Source: Lacrimispora xylanisolvens (lineage in GTDB: Bacteria; Bacillota; Clostridia; Lachnospirales; Lachnospiraceae). From it: 64,000 nt of DNA. The position numbers and the translations under genes were made by a program. This document shows positions 1-11,309 of this stretch, one piece after another (position 1 is the stretch's first letter; each line of letters opens with the position of its first letter). The stretch spans positions 2,857,501-2,921,500 of the forward strand of contig CP070896.1 in NCBI GenBank assembly GCA_017084465.1, in the 5' to 3' direction. Below the pieces are notes generated by a model. That model did not search any database. It had not been told where the DNA came from and was given only the letters and a program-made list of their open reading frames with translations.

Positions 1-2026
<2,026 letters not shown>

Positions 2027-2115
2027 AGGTTGGTTTAGGTAAGAGGAAGAACGGATGAAAGATATATAACAATGTGTGGTTTTGAGGGTATATGTATTAA
2101 CCTTCAAAAAGGTTT

Positions 2116-2189
2116 GGCCTGGTGGCTCAGTTGGTTAGAGCGCCGCCCTGTCACGGCGGAGGTCGTGGGTTCGAGTCCCATCCGGGTCG
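2116..2189 (+). tRNA. tRNA-Asp (GTC)
   Basis: A 74-nt cloverleaf with a 7-bp acceptor stem (ggcctgg with ccgggtc), anticodon loop ctgtcac giving GTC, and a ttcgagtc T-loop. CCA is not encoded. It is the first tRNA of a seven-gene cluster that begins 90 nt after the 23S gene and is probably cotranscribed with it. Confidence 0.97.
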
Positions 2190-2212
2190 TTTTACAACTG
2201 AATTTTGCTTAT

Positions 2213-2285
2213 GGGATCTTAGCTCAGCTGGGAGAGCATCTGCCTTACAAGCAGAGGGTCATAGGTTCGAGCCCTATAGGTCCCA
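2213..2285 (+). tRNA. tRNA-Val (TAC)
   Basis: A 73-nt cloverleaf with acceptor stem gggatct/aggtccc, anticodon loop cttacaa (TAC) and T-loop ttcgagc. CCA is not encoded. Second gene of the tRNA cluster. Confidence 0.97.
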
Positions 2286-2320
2286 TTCTGTATGCACACG
2301 CCATACATGAGTAGATTTGT

Positions 2321-2393
2321 GCCGATGTGGCTCAATTGGCAGAGCAGCTGATTTGTAATCAGCAGGTTATCGGTTCGAGTCCGATCATCGGCT
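2321..2393 (+). tRNA. tRNA-Thr (TGT)
   Basis: A 73-nt cloverleaf with acceptor stem gccgatg/catcggc, anticodon TGT in the loop tttgtaa, and T-loop ttcgagt. CCA is not encoded. Third gene of the tRNA cluster. Confidence 0.97.
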
Positions 2394-2411
2394 TGCATCA
2401 AAATTAAATAT

Positions 2412-2493
2412 GGATGGGTTCCCGAGTGGCCAAAGGGGGCAGACTGTAAATCTGTTATCGACGATTTCGATGGTTCGAATCCATCTCCATCCA
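2412..2493 (+). tRNA. tRNA-Tyr (GTA)
   Basis: An 82-nt tRNA with the long variable arm typical of bacterial tRNA-Tyr (class II). Acceptor stem ggatggg/tccatcc, anticodon GTA in ctgtaaa, T-loop ttcgaat. CCA is not encoded. Confidence 0.96.
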
Positions 2494-2539
2494 TTTAGTG
2501 ATTAAAATTCTAATCACTGCATATAATATAATTGAATAA

Positions 2540-2613
<74 letters not shown>

Positions 2614-2657
2614 TTTTTGTTGGTATTTTTTATGAATTATGTGTTTTTTACACATGA

Positions 2658-2730
<73 letters not shown>

Positions 2731-2733
2731 TAT

Positions 2734-2806
2734 GGGATACTAGCTCAGGTGGTAGAGCACTTGACTTTTAATCAAGTTGTCCGGGGTTCGAATCCCCGGT
2801 GTCTCA
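2734..2806 (+). tRNA. tRNA-Lys (TTT)
   Basis: A 73-nt cloverleaf with acceptor stem gggatac/gtgtctc, anticodon TTT in cttttaa and T-loop ttcgaat. It is the last gene of the cluster, only 3 nt after tRNA-Phe, and is followed at once by a terminator. Confidence 0.97.
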
Positions 2807-2810
2807 GGAC

Positions 2811-2845
2811 AAGCTTTGGAACAGAAATGTTTCAGAGCTTTTTTT
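2811..2845 (+). terminator. Intrinsic terminator of the rRNA-tRNA operon
   Basis: Inverted repeat aagctttggaaca / tgtttcagagctt around a gaaa loop, followed by a T-run. It begins 5 nt after tRNA-Lys and fits the end of the rRNA-tRNA transcript. Confidence 0.85.
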
Positions 2846-2969
2846 GTGTGACAGTAAAAAATAAACCCCCTGCTATGCAGGGGGAGGGCTGATCTTTAGA
2901 TATAAGTTACTCCTGTGCTAAAATAAATGTAGGTCTGCAAACCACAAATAAAAGCACAGGAGATCCATA

Positions 2970-3512
2970 ATGGACATTAATAGTTTAGCCCATACTAAAT
3001 GGGAATGCAAGTACCACATAGTCTTTGCACCAAAATATAGAAGGCAAGTAATCTACAAAGATATAAAGGCAGATGTTGGTCAAATTTTAGGGAGTTTATG
3101 CCGGAGAAAAGGAATCGAGATAATGGAAGCGCAATGTATGCCAGATCATGTACACATGTTAATACGAATTCCACCAAAATACTCAGTATCAGAAATAATG
3201 GGATACTTAAAAGGAAAAAGTTCGCTAATGATATTTGAAAAGCATGCGAATTTAAAATATAAATATGGAAATCGGCATTTTTGGTGTCGTGGATCTTACG
3301 TCGATACAGTAGGAAAGAATACAGCTGCGATTAAGGAATACATACAAAACCAGATAAAAGAAGATTTAGAATACGATCAGATGTCACTAGTAGAGTATAT
3401 AGACCCGTTTACGGGTGAGCCGGTGAAGAAAAAAACAAGAGATAAGACTCTTAAGAGTCAGTTAGAAATCAAAGCAAACCAGCAAGCCCCTTTTGGGGCT
3501 GCGCCGGAGTAA
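2970..3512 (+). CDS. tnpA: IS200/IS605 family transposase TnpA (Y1 HUH)
   Basis: This 180-residue single-strand transposase cuts and rejoins DNA through a covalent phosphotyrosine. The HUH metal site is His60-Val-His62 within PDHVHML, and Tyr124 in IKEYIQNQ is the likely nucleophile. The opening WECKYHIVFAPKYRR is typical of the family. The protein is about 25-30 residues longer than the usual IS200 TnpA of about 150, with a basic C-terminal tail. The ATG follows caggaga at suitable spacing. The last codons overlap the first hairpin of the tail region. The reading frame is intact, so the element may be active. Confidence 0.93.
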   Translation: MDINSLAHTKWECKYHIVFAPKYRRQVIYKDIKADVGQILGSLCRRKGIEIMEAQCMPDHVHMLIRIPPKYSVSEIMGYLKGKSSLMIFEKHANLKYKYGNRHFWCRGSYVDTVGKNTAAIKEYIQNQIKEDLEYDQMSLVEYIDPFTGEPVKKKTRDKTLKSQLEIKANQQAPFGAAPE

Positions 3513-3646
3513 GGCAGCTCCGATTAAGCCCTTTTAAGGGCAGCTGAGAATGTGGTGCAGTAGGCAGACTTTCGGAGCGCCTTCCGGGCGCAAGCAGGAA
3601 ATAAACCCCTTATAGGGGTTGAGCAAGCCACCGGCTAAGCCGGTGG
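3485..3646 (+). repeat. Array of five hairpins behind tnpA
   Basis: Five inverted repeats lie in 162 nt: 3485-3500 (agcccc/ggggct), 3515-3546 (cagct plus gccc paired with gggc plus agctg), 3577-3591 (gcgcc/ggcgc), 3604-3620 (aacccc/ggggtt) and 3628-3646 (ccaccggc/gccggtgg). The first overlaps the tnpA stop region and the last is the likely right-end hairpin of the element. The density suggests a folded RNA or single-strand DNA structure used by the element; this function is inferred. Confidence 0.7.
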
Positions 3647-3682
3647 TATTGACTATGCAAAAAAATATTCGATGAAATATTA

Positions 3683-3913
3683 CTATTCATCGAATTCTAC
3701 GATTACATAATATCCCCTGTCGTTGTGTTTGATTTCTTTCACAATTCCATGATCAGATTTAATACGGTCACGGCCCATATAGCAGCCGGACATAGCAACC
3801 GCAGGGTCGATAATATAGCTATAGCTACTGGTTCCTTCTCTTTCGATGATCTGAACCTGGTCACCGGCTGTTACAAGTCCGGGGCGTTCCATTTTAAATT
3901 CTATCAGTCTCAT
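3683..3913 (-). CDS. Small conserved hypothetical protein
   Basis: A 76-residue soluble protein that I do not recognise. It starts MRLIEFKMERPG, has a valine/isoleucine-rich segment (GDQVQIIEREG) and a YYVIVEFDE end, and looks like a small beta-rich fold. Longer starts exist upstream, but the ATG at 3913 is preceded by aaggag with about 10 nt spacing, so I chose it. It is divergent from the decarboxylase gene. There is no signal peptide or membrane segment. Function unknown. Confidence 0.6.
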   Translation of the reverse strand: MRLIEFKMERPGLVTAGDQVQIIEREGTSSYSYIIDPAVAMSGCYMGRDRIKSDHGIVKEIKHNDRGYYVIVEFDE

Positions 3914-4037
3914 AATTGGTGTTCTCCTTCTCATTTCCAGGTTATTATAACCCTGTGAGAAAAAATTGTAAAGATTAGATAAGAATGATATACTAAAAGG
4001 GCAATTTCCAGTGCTATTAAGAGAGGCGGTTGGCAAA

Positions 4038-5515
4038 GTGAGTGATAATAGGAATCTATTAGAACGATTAAAGGAGTATGGAAGATCGGATTTTTATCCC
4101 TTTCATATGCCTGGGCATAAAAGACAATGGGATGAATCATTTTGTAAGAAATTTACCAACCCATTTTCAGTTGATATTACAGAGATTGACGGATTTGATA
4201 ATCTGCATCATCCCCAGGGAATGTTAAAAGAGTCTATGGAATATGCGGCGAGCGTATATAAAAGCGACAGGACTTATTATCTGGTGAATGGAAGCAGCTG
4301 TGGGATATTAAGCGCTATCAGCGGTACGGTATCAAGAGGCGGAACTATTTTGATGAGCAGAAATTGTCACAAGTCAGCATTCCATGGAGTTTTCCTCAAT
4401 GATTTAAGAGCGGAATATATTTATCCACAATTGATCGGGGAATTTGGCCTTCAAGGTGGAATACTTCCTGAAGATATGGAATGGATGTTGAAAAACCATC
4501 CGGATGTGGAAGCTGTTCTACTGGTATCTCCCACTTATGACGGTATTGTTTCGGATGTGGAGAAGCTCGCGGATATAGTTCATAAATTTGGTTTACCTTT
4601 GATTGTTGATGAGGCACATGGCGCACATTTTTCTTTTGGAAAGGGACAGGGATTTCCTGTTTCAGCCATTGAACTTGGGGCTGATGTGGTCATTCAGAGT
4701 CTTCATAAAACACTTCCCTCTCTTACACAGACGGCTGTTATGCATGTAAAAGAAGGGTATCTGGATATGGACAGGCTGGACCGGTATGTTCATATGTATC
4801 AGACCAGCAGTCCATCTTATGTTCTGCTTGCTTCCATAGACAACTGTATCGGATATATGGCTGAAAATGGGTCAAAATGCATGAATGAGTTCTATGAGAG
4901 GATAATGGAGTTAAGGGCTGGATTGAAAGATCTTAGGTATCTGAAGATTCTTAATGAACAGGTGATAGGACAGTCAGGAGTGTATGAGGTTGATTTATCA
5001 AAGCTTATTATATCTACACGGGAGTCTAAATACACGGGAGCTGAACTGGATCATTTATTAAGAGAAGATTATCATTTGGAAATGGAAATGTGCGGAACGG
5101 ACTATGTAACGGCTATTTTAACCATGGCTGACACAAGAGAAGGCTTTAGAAGGCTTTCTAAGGCATTGCTGGAGATTGATTCAACGGCAGGGAAGGGCTC
5201 TGAGATATGTTCTGGAGGAAGATATTTAGCAGCGGGATATGACAATTTTAAAGTCAGACCGGAATGCAGGACTACCATTGGAAAGTCCATGGACTCACGT
5301 AGAAGAAAAGTTCTTCTAAGAGATGCAACGGATCTTGTCTCAGCGGAATTTGTTTACATTTATCCCCGGGTATCCCCATTATTGCGCCTGGTGAAGTGCT
5401 GAAAAAGGAACTGATTGAACTGATTGCAGCATATAAAGATATGAAACTTCCGGTACAGGGACTGGAAGATGAAAAGATAGAACATATTTATGTTATGGAT
5501 GAATTAGCTGAATAA
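4038..5515 (+). CDS. Orn/Lys/Arg decarboxylase family PLP enzyme (one frameshift)
   Basis: A fold-type I PLP enzyme like Bacillus YaaO/SpeA; family members decarboxylate lysine, arginine or ornithine, but the substrate cannot be read from the sequence. Visible motifs are FHMPGHKR near the N-terminus, VDEAHGAHFSF with the PLP-binding Asp, and SLHKTLPSLTQ with the Schiff-base lysine (about residue 224). I prefer the GTG at 4038, preceded by gagaggcgg; a GTG at 4011 is possible. The frame breaks at the C run near 5364. Adding one C restores YPPGIPIIAPGE and a C-terminal domain ending at 5515. The guanylate kinase gene follows after 21 nt. Confidence 0.85.
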
Positions 5516-5536
5516 ATAGATTTGGAGTAGGAAACG

Positions 5537-6124
5537 ATGAGCAGGATATTTTATATTATGGGTAAAAGTGCATCTGGGAAGGATACTATTTATAAGAGAC
5601 TTCTGGAGAGAATTCCTGGTTTAAAAACCATTACCCCTTATACCACAAGACCGATTCGGGATGGGGAAGTTAACGGAGTGGAATATTTTTTCACAACCAG
5701 AGAAGAGCTGGAACAATTCCGCAAAGACGAGAAATTAATTGAAGAACGTACTTACGATACAATATATGGGCCATGGACTTATTTTACAGTAGACGATGGT
5801 CAGTTTGACCGGTCAGGACGGGAATCATATCTTATGATCGGGACCTTGGAATCTTATGAGAAAACCAGACATCATTTTGGGAGTGGTTATTTGTTTCCAA
5901 TTTATGTGGAGGTGGATGACAGAGAGCGTTTACTTCGCTCTATTGAGAGAGAAAGATCTCAGGAAGTGCCTAAATATAAGGAAGTATGCAGAAGATTTCT
6001 TGCTGATGAAGAAGATTTTAAAGAGGAGAATCTGCTTCGATGCGGTATTGATACGCGTTTTAAAAATGACGATCTTGATTGTTGCCTGGATGAGATTACA
6101 GAACAGATTAAAAAGAGTTTATAA
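5537..6124 (+). CDS. gmk: Guanylate kinase-like nucleotide kinase
   Basis: A 195-residue P-loop kinase that would phosphorylate GMP to GDP in the cytoplasm. The P-loop is GKSASGKDT at residues 9-17, with Asp at the position usually held by Ser/Thr. TTRPIRDGEVNGVEYFF is the guanylate-binding signature of the family, and YGPWTYF lies where GMK has YGT. Length matches family norms. It follows the decarboxylase gene in the same direction. In Bacillus the equivalent position is held by thymidylate kinase, so a nucleotide kinase next to the decarboxylase is conserved context. It may be a GMK paralogue rather than the housekeeping enzyme. Confidence 0.82.
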   Translation: MSRIFYIMGKSASGKDTIYKRLLERIPGLKTITPYTTRPIRDGEVNGVEYFFTTREELEQFRKDEKLIEERTYDTIYGPWTYFTVDDGQFDRSGRESYLMIGTLESYEKTRHHFGSGYLFPIYVEVDDRERLLRSIERERSQEVPKYKEVCRRFLADEEDFKEENLLRCGIDTRFKNDDLDCCLDEITEQIKKSL

Positions 6125-6147
6125 ATAAAATATGGTTGTAATAAAAT

Positions 6148-6198
6148 AAAATGCTCTCTGAAACTGGTGTATTACCAAGTTGTTCAGAGAGCATTTTT
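6148..6198. terminator. Bidirectional terminator
   Basis: Inverted repeat aaatgctctctgaa / ttcagagagcattttt sits between the convergent kinase and permease genes, with an A-run on the left and a T-run on the right, so it can serve both strands. Confidence 0.85.
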
Positions 6199-6202
6199 AT
6201 GT

Positions 6203-7203
6203 TTATTTTGCTGCCAGTCTTCTGGCTTTTGCTTCCATACGGGATCTTGTTACATCAATGAATACGGCTGCGATGATAACCATACCAATTACAATGTATT
6301 GAACAGAACTTGATGTATTAAGGAGTGTCAGTCCGTTACGAATGGTGGAGATCATCAGTGCACCGATTAAAGTTCCCCAAATGGTTCCTTTGCCTCCCAT
6401 GAACGAAGCCCCTCCTATAATACAGGCTGCAATGGCATCTGTGTCATAAGGAGATATAGCTGCAGATGGATTTGCCACTGCGGAACGTCCTACGATCACC
6501 AGGCCGGCTATTGCACACATGAAGCCGGATAAGCTGTAGACAAAGATCAGGACGTTGTCGGAATTGATGCCTGACAGACGGGCAGCTTCCGGATTACCGC
6601 CTACACAGTAAATCATTCTGCCCAGAGCGGTTTTGTTTAAAAGAAATGGTATACACCATATATTAGTAAAAGAACTACAAAGCATAGAGGAATTCCGGAA
6701 AATCCGTCCAGTGACTTAAATAAGTTGCAGGAGCCTAAAAATGTAACGCCTGCGGGGAAGTCGGAAATCGTTTTGGTTGATACCACTAATAGGGCAATAC
6801 CGCAAAGTACGTTCTTCATACCCAGAGTTGATACAAAGGGATGAGGGAGATGCATTTTCGTCAACAGAAGTCCATTTAAAAAGCCAACACAAAGTCCTGT
6901 GATAATGCAGGCAAGTATGAGGATAAATGGATTGGTTATTCCCAGTGAATTCTTGAGCATACCCATTACACAGGCGCACAATATGGCATTTGCGCCTACA
7001 GAAAGGTCAATGCCTGCAGTAATCAGTACAACCAGCATTGCAGCGGATATCAGGCCGTTAACGGCCGTCTGCCGCAGGATATTCATCATGTTATTCATTG
7101 TAAGAAATTTGTCTGTTGCTACTGACAGGATCATAAACAACAGGATCAGAGCCAACAGCGGAGCTGCCTTACTGACTATGTCTTTCATTTGTTTTGTTTT
7201 CAT
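6203..7203 (-). CDS. Sugar ABC transporter permease, RbsC/MglC type (one frameshift)
   Basis: A membrane permease of the ribose/galactose class (BPD_transp_2), about 330 residues with many hydrophobic segments. AGIDLSVGA near residue 65 and ACIIGGASFMGGKGTIWGT near the C-terminus are characteristic. The frame breaks at the AAAA run at 6639-6642 (plus-strand numbering); one extra A restores YGVYHFFLNKTALGRMIY. Its ATG overlaps the stop of the ATPase gene by 4 nt, which shows translational coupling. It is the last gene of a binding protein-ATPase-permease operon. The sugar is not determined. Confidence 0.9.
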
Positions 7204-8699
7204 TGTATAGCACCTCCCCAGGCAGCTTTCATAATTGTCTCCTGATTCAGTAAGTCACTGTCTCGTGAAAGCTCACCCATGATTTTTCCTTCTCTCATTA
7301 TAATGACTCTGTCACTCATTCCGATAATTTCAGGCAGCTCAGAGGAAATCATTATTACACATTTTCCATCTTTAATTAAGTTGTTCATGATGTTATAAAC
7401 TTCAACTTTTGCGCCTACATCAATGCCTCTGGTGGGTTCATCAAAGATATAGATATCTGCATTGGTATTAATCCATTTGCCGATTACTACTTTCTGCTGA
7501 TTTCCGCCAGAGAGCTGTCCCACTGCTTCCTTTGAATCTGATATTTTGATTTTTAAACCGTCTACATTATCTCCGGTTAACTGGTCAATGTGTTTCTCAT
7601 CCAGAAAGAGTCCTTTTTTGCATTTTTTCATGGAACTGAGAATGAGATTGGTACGTACAGACTGGGTTAGAACAAGGCCCTGGCCTTTCCGGTCCTCTGT
7701 TAAAAATGCGATGCCTTGTCGGATTGCATCCTTTGGTGTTTTAATTGTGGCAGGTTTACCATTGATATAGATATTTCCTGAATCGTGGCCGTCAGCACCG
7801 AATATAGCGCGGAATGTTTCTGTACGGCCAGCGCCCACCAGGCCGGCAAAACCGAGTATTTCTCCGTAATTGGCATGAAAACTCACATCTTTTAAAAGCC
7901 CGGTTGAATTCAGATGCTCTACTCTTAAGGCCTCTTTCCCTCTGGTGGTCTCTATCTTTGGATACTGGTTATCCAGAGTTCTTCCTACCATGGCAGAAAT
8001 CAGAGAGTCATTGTCCATCTCCGAAATATCTTTTGTCAGAATATGCTCCCCATCTCTCATAACGGTTACGCGATCGCATAATTCGAAGAGTTCTTCCAGT
8101 TTGTGGGATACAAACAGGATGGAGATTCCTTTTTCCTTTAGAGAACGGACTGTCTTCATTAATTGGGCGACCTCTTTTTCTCCAAGACTGGAAGTCGGCT
8201 CATCCATAATGATCAGCTTTGCATCAATTAAAACAGCTTTTGCTATCTCAACCATCTGTTGTATTCCCATGCCATAGGAACCACATTCTTTCTTTACATC
8301 AATATCCTGTCCCAGTGACAGCATTACCTCATGAGCCATCTCATGCATCTTCTCATATTCCAGGAGCGGGCTGTTCTTCTTTTTCAGCGCTTTATTAATA
8401 AATATATTATCTGTGACTGACAGAAGGCGTACAATATTTAGTTCCTGGTAAACACAGGCGATTCCATGAGCTGCAGCCTCTCTGGGATTTTTAAAGGAGA
8501 CCTCTTTCCCATCCATAATGAGAGTACCTTCTTCCGGGGTATACACCCCGGTCAGTACTTTAATCAGCGTGGATTTACCGGCACCATTTTCACCGATCAG
8601 CCCATGAATTTCGCCTGGTTTTATTTCCAGTGACATATTGCGCAGAGCCACAACTCCTGGGAAGCGTTTCGTCACATCTTTCAGTTCCATTAAGCTCAT
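7200..8699 (-). CDS. Sugar ABC transporter ATP-binding protein, RbsA/MglA type
   Basis: A 499-residue tandem ATPase energising sugar import. The N-terminal domain has Walker A GENGAGKST (residues 36-44) and Walker B LIIMDEPTSSL, with a less canonical signature before QQMVEIAKA. The C-terminal domain has LVGAGRTE in place of Walker A, an intact LSGGNQQKVVIGKW signature and IYIFDEPTRGIDVG. This asymmetry is normal for the CUT2 class. The frame is intact. It lies between the binding protein gene (34 nt upstream) and the permease (4-nt overlap). Confidence 0.94.
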   Translation of the reverse strand: MSLMELKDVTKRFPGVVALRNMSLEIKPGEIHGLIGENGAGKSTLIKVLTGVYTPEEGTLIMDGKEVSFKNPREAAAHGIACVYQELNIVRLLSVTDNIFINKALKKKNSPLLEYEKMHEMAHEVMLSLGQDIDVKKECGSYGMGIQQMVEIAKAVLIDAKLIIMDEPTSSLGEKEVAQLMKTVRSLKEKGISILFVSHKLEELFELCDRVTVMRDGEHILTKDISEMDNDSLISAMVGRTLDNQYPKIETTRGKEALRVEHLNSTGLLKDVSFHANYGEILGFAGLVGAGRTETFRAIFGADGHDSGNIYINGKPATIKTPKDAIRQGIAFLTEDRKGQGLVLTQSVRTNLILSSMKKCKKGLFLDEKHIDQLTGDNVDGLKIKISDSKEAVGQLSGGNQQKVVIGKWINTNADIYIFDEPTRGIDVGAKVEVYNIMNNLIKDGKCVIMISSELPEIIGMSDRVIIMREGKIMGELSRDSDLLNQETIMKAAWGGAIQ

Positions 8700-8733
8700 A
8701 GCAGTTCAACCCTTTCTGTTTCTTACAAGCAGG

Positions 8734-9748
8734 TTATTTTAAATAGCCTTTCAGTTTTTCTAAGTAGTCTTTTGCATTTTCGGAAGAAATAACTTCACAG
8801 CCTGTATCGACAAAGGATTTCACAGTCTCGCCTTTTACAGCTTTCACTGCAGACTCTACTGCTTTATATCCCATGGTGTAAGCTGACTGAGCGCAGGTCG
8901 CAGAAATGGTTCCGTCGATGATATTCTGAACACCACTCTGATTACCATCAAATCCTACAATCACTACATCTTTTAATCCGCTTTGTTTGCAGGCGGTTGC
9001 AGCTCCTGCAGCAGTATCATCGTTATGACATAAGACGATCTGAATGTTACCGCTCTGGGCAGTTATCATGTTTTCCATAACATTGGCAGCCGTGTCAGGG
9101 TTAGACTGGGCATACTGTACGGAAACTACGTCTATTCCGTTTTCTTTCATGGCTCTTTCATAACCGGCCTGTCTGGCATCGCTGGTCGCGTTTCCTTCAA
9201 CACCGCCTATGATAACTGCTTTTGCTCCCTTACCTGCTTTTTCTGCGGCATATAATCCGCCCTGATAAGCTGCTTTGTCATTACCGGTACCCACAAAGGA
9301 TATTTTTTTCCGGGAATTTCAGCATCGGTATCAACGGTTATGATTGGTATTTTTTTACATCACCAATTACGCTGGCAACTGATTCTGACTGGAGAGGGGA
9401 AATAACAAATGCATCAATGCCTCCTGCCAGCATGGTTTCAATCATATTGTTCTGCTCGTCATAAGATGTTTCTGAAGCAGGTCCCTGAAGGTCAACTTTT
9501 ACACCTAAATCCTTTGCAGCAGCATTGACTCCAGCTGCTACGTAGCTCCAGTATTCGCTGGAAAGCGTTTTTAAGATTACACCGACTTTAATATCTCCCG
9601 TAGTGGAAGCGGCGGTGGAAGCGGGGGCAGCAGCGGCAGTGGTAGCTTCACTGCTGGCTGGCGTTGCATCCGCTTTTTTTCCTGCGCAGCCGGTAGCTGA
9701 TACCAGTAAGGCAGAAATTAACATCATGGATAAGATTCTTTTTTTCAT
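8734..9748 (-). CDS. Sugar ABC transporter substrate-binding lipoprotein, RbsB type (two frameshifts)
   Basis: A periplasmic-binding-protein-like (Peripla_BP_4) lipoprotein. The signal peptide ends in a lipobox (SATGC, Cys21) and is followed by an Ala/Thr/Ser-rich linker to about residue 50. The ATG at 9748 has aaggag in front. Two A8 runs appear as A7 (plus-strand T runs at 9350-9356 and 9303-9309). Restoring both gives VKKIPIITVDTDAEIPGKK and then ISFVGTGNDKAAYQGG. The C-terminal half has the family pattern VIVGFDGNQSGVQNIIDG. First gene of the importer operon. Confidence 0.9.
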
Positions 9749-9772
9749 GTTTAATCTCCTTTCACAACACGT

Positions 9773-9800
9773 ATTATACAAGTTGCATAAAATGATTCAA
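9773..9800 (-). promoter_or_regulatory. Promoter of the RbsB-RbsA-RbsC-like operon
   Basis: On the minus strand, TTGAAT and TATAAT are separated by 16 nt, and the -10 box lies 24 nt upstream of the binding-protein ATG. This is a good sigma-A match. Confidence 0.65.
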
Positions 9801-9897
9801 TGTAATTACTATTTTATAGACAAAAACACAATAACACAATGGTATAATTTGCGCTGTAAGGGGGTGGATGTTTCGATATCTTATTTTATATCAGATG

Positions 9898-9927
9898 AAA
9901 AAAAGCCCGGCAGAGATAGGCTTTTTT
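9898..9927 (-). terminator. Terminator behind the regulatory operon
   Basis: On the minus strand aaaaaagcc pairs with ggcttttttt and ends in a T-run. It lies about 30 nt beyond the stop of the degenerate ABC protein and separates this transcript from the sugar importer promoter. Confidence 0.75.
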
Positions 9928-9956
9928 CAAAGAGAGGCGGTGGGAAATGGAAGCAG

Positions 9957-11309
9957 TTAATCTGTAAACAAACAGCCATTTTCGACGGTCAGATGCTTTC
10001 CTTTCATGGTATATGCTTCTGTCATATGATTTGTAATGAGAATTACAGCAATTCCGGATTTTAGTGCTTCATCAAGCAGGTTGATGGTCAGAGAGCGCAG
10101 CTGAAAATCAATGGATGAAAACGGTTTAATACAGACCAGTACTTTAGGACGTAGGAAAATCCATCTGTAATAGATCAGCTTCAGCTTGCATTCGTCACTG
10201 ACATTCTCCGCTTTCTCTCCCAGTTCCTTCTCTGTAAAAACCCCTTCTGTCATATTTTTAACCAGCTTCCGATAAGACTTTTTTAACTGAATGCCAGCTT
10301 TTTTTTGCATGAACATAAAAATAAAGTTATCCATAATTGTCATATCTGTAAATATCATCTCATCTAAAGATCTTGACTCAATGAATACAATTTCGTTTAA
10401 AACAGAGCGGAAAATCGTATCTGACCGGTTGGATATAATTGCTTTTCCGGTTATGGAACGGCAGCCTTCCAGCATGGAAATGGCGTGACTGCATTCTGCA
10501 GAATTTGTGTCCAGTATATTTAACAGTTCTCCTCTCTTTATATAACGGGTTAAGGAGATTACGGGATTCAGTTTTAAATCCTGAAGATCCTGGGTATCTG
10601 AAATGGTTTGAGCATTTACTGACTGAGTAAAGTGATGAGGGGTGAAACGGCTTAAGGATCTTCCGTTTTTTATAATGGTAATTTCATCAGCGTGTTTCCA
10701 TAAATCGAAATCGCTGCCTGAAACGTAGAGAAAGGTCATTCCTTTTTCTTTTAATTTGGCGGATAGTTCAAAGAAACCGCTCATCTCATCTTCTGATAAA
10801 AACATTTCCAGATCTGTAATAACTGCCAGCTTTCGTCCGGAAATATAGGCACGAAGGAGCTCAATCTGCTTTTGCTTTCCGTAATCCAGAGTATGAGCTT
10901 TGGAAGACATGGGCAGAGACAGATCCAGTTCTTTTAAAAGGTCGGGCGCCAGCCGGCAAAGTGAAGCTGCCCGGTTCCACCAGAATACCTTACTGTTAGC
11001 AACAAAAATATTTTCTTCCACACTTAACTGGGAAAAGATGCCACGGTTTTTCCCTATAAAAGCGGTTTGTTTTTGAATCTGGTCCTGAGAACGGTAGGAA
11101 TTTATCTTTTCTCCATTCCAGTAGATCCAGCCTGAATCTGGTTTTAATGAGCCATTTAGAAGTCTTAAAAAATTCTGCTTTTCAATTAAATTAGGGATAA
11201 TGGCACAGCAAATCTGCCCCTGAAAGGCTCGCAGACATACTCCTTTTAGTAAAATCTGATTTCCCTCAGAACAGTAGATATTTTCGTAGCGCAATACTTC
11301 CTGTTTCAT
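9957..11309 (-). CDS. Degenerate tandem ABC ATPase-like protein, likely regulatory
   Basis: 450 residues with the two-domain layout of a CUT2 sugar ATPase, but the nucleotide-binding motifs are gone. Where Walker A should be, residues 37-48 read IIPNLIEKQNFL with no GxxGxGKST. The first signature reads LDYGKQKQIELLRAY, and Walker B reads VITDLEMFL instead of a DEPT form. In the second half, LDTNSAECSHA replaces Walker A, VSDECKLKLIYYRWI replaces the LSGG signature, and VLVCIKPFSSID replaces Walker B. ATP hydrolysis is therefore unlikely. Its ATG overlaps the histidine kinase stop by 4 nt. I infer a signalling role with the kinase, not transport. The frame is intact, so the degeneration is not a base-calling artefact. 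Confidence 0.8.
   Translation of the reverse strand: MKQEVLRYENIYCSEGNQILLKGVCLRAFQGQICCAIIPNLIEKQNFLRLLNGSLKPDSGWIYWNGEKINSYRSQDQIQKQTAFIGKNRGIFSQLSVEENIFVANSKVFWWNRAASLCRLAPDLLKELDLSLPMSSKAHTLDYGKQKQIELLRAYISGRKLAVITDLEMFLSEDEMSGFFELSAKLKEKGMTFLYVSGSDFDLWKHADEITIIKNGRSLSRFTPHHFTQSVNAQTISDTQDLQDLKLNPVISLTRYIKRGELLNILDTNSAECSHAISMLEGCRSITGKAIISNRSDTIFRSVLNEIVFIESRSLDEMIFTDMTIMDNFIFMFMQKKAGIQLKKSYRKLVKNMTEGVFTEKELGEKAENVSDECKLKLIYYRWIFLRPKVLVCIKPFSSIDFQLRSLTINLLDEALKSGIAVILITNHMTEAYTMKGKHLTVENGCLFTD

Larger units (their letters stand above)
2866..3646 (+). mobile_element. IS200/IS605-group insertion sequence, TnpA only
   Basis: A single Y1 transposase gene is flanked by hairpins, as expected for IS200-type elements, which have no terminal inverted repeats but carry subterminal hairpins. 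The left candidate hairpin is at 2866-2884 (ccccctgc, 3-nt loop, gcaggggg) and the right one at 3628-3646 (ccaccggc, 3-nt loop, gccggtgg). No tnpB gene is present. The exact ends are inferred from the hairpins. The element sits just behind the tRNA operon terminator. Confidence 0.65.

Noticed and set aside
3485-3646. Repeat array as a CRISPR
   Set aside because: The stems differ in sequence and spacing, with no constant repeat and no cas genes.
4011-4037. GTG 4011 as start of the decarboxylase
   Set aside because: GTG 4038 has the better ribosome site, and the extra residues are not like the family; it remains possible.
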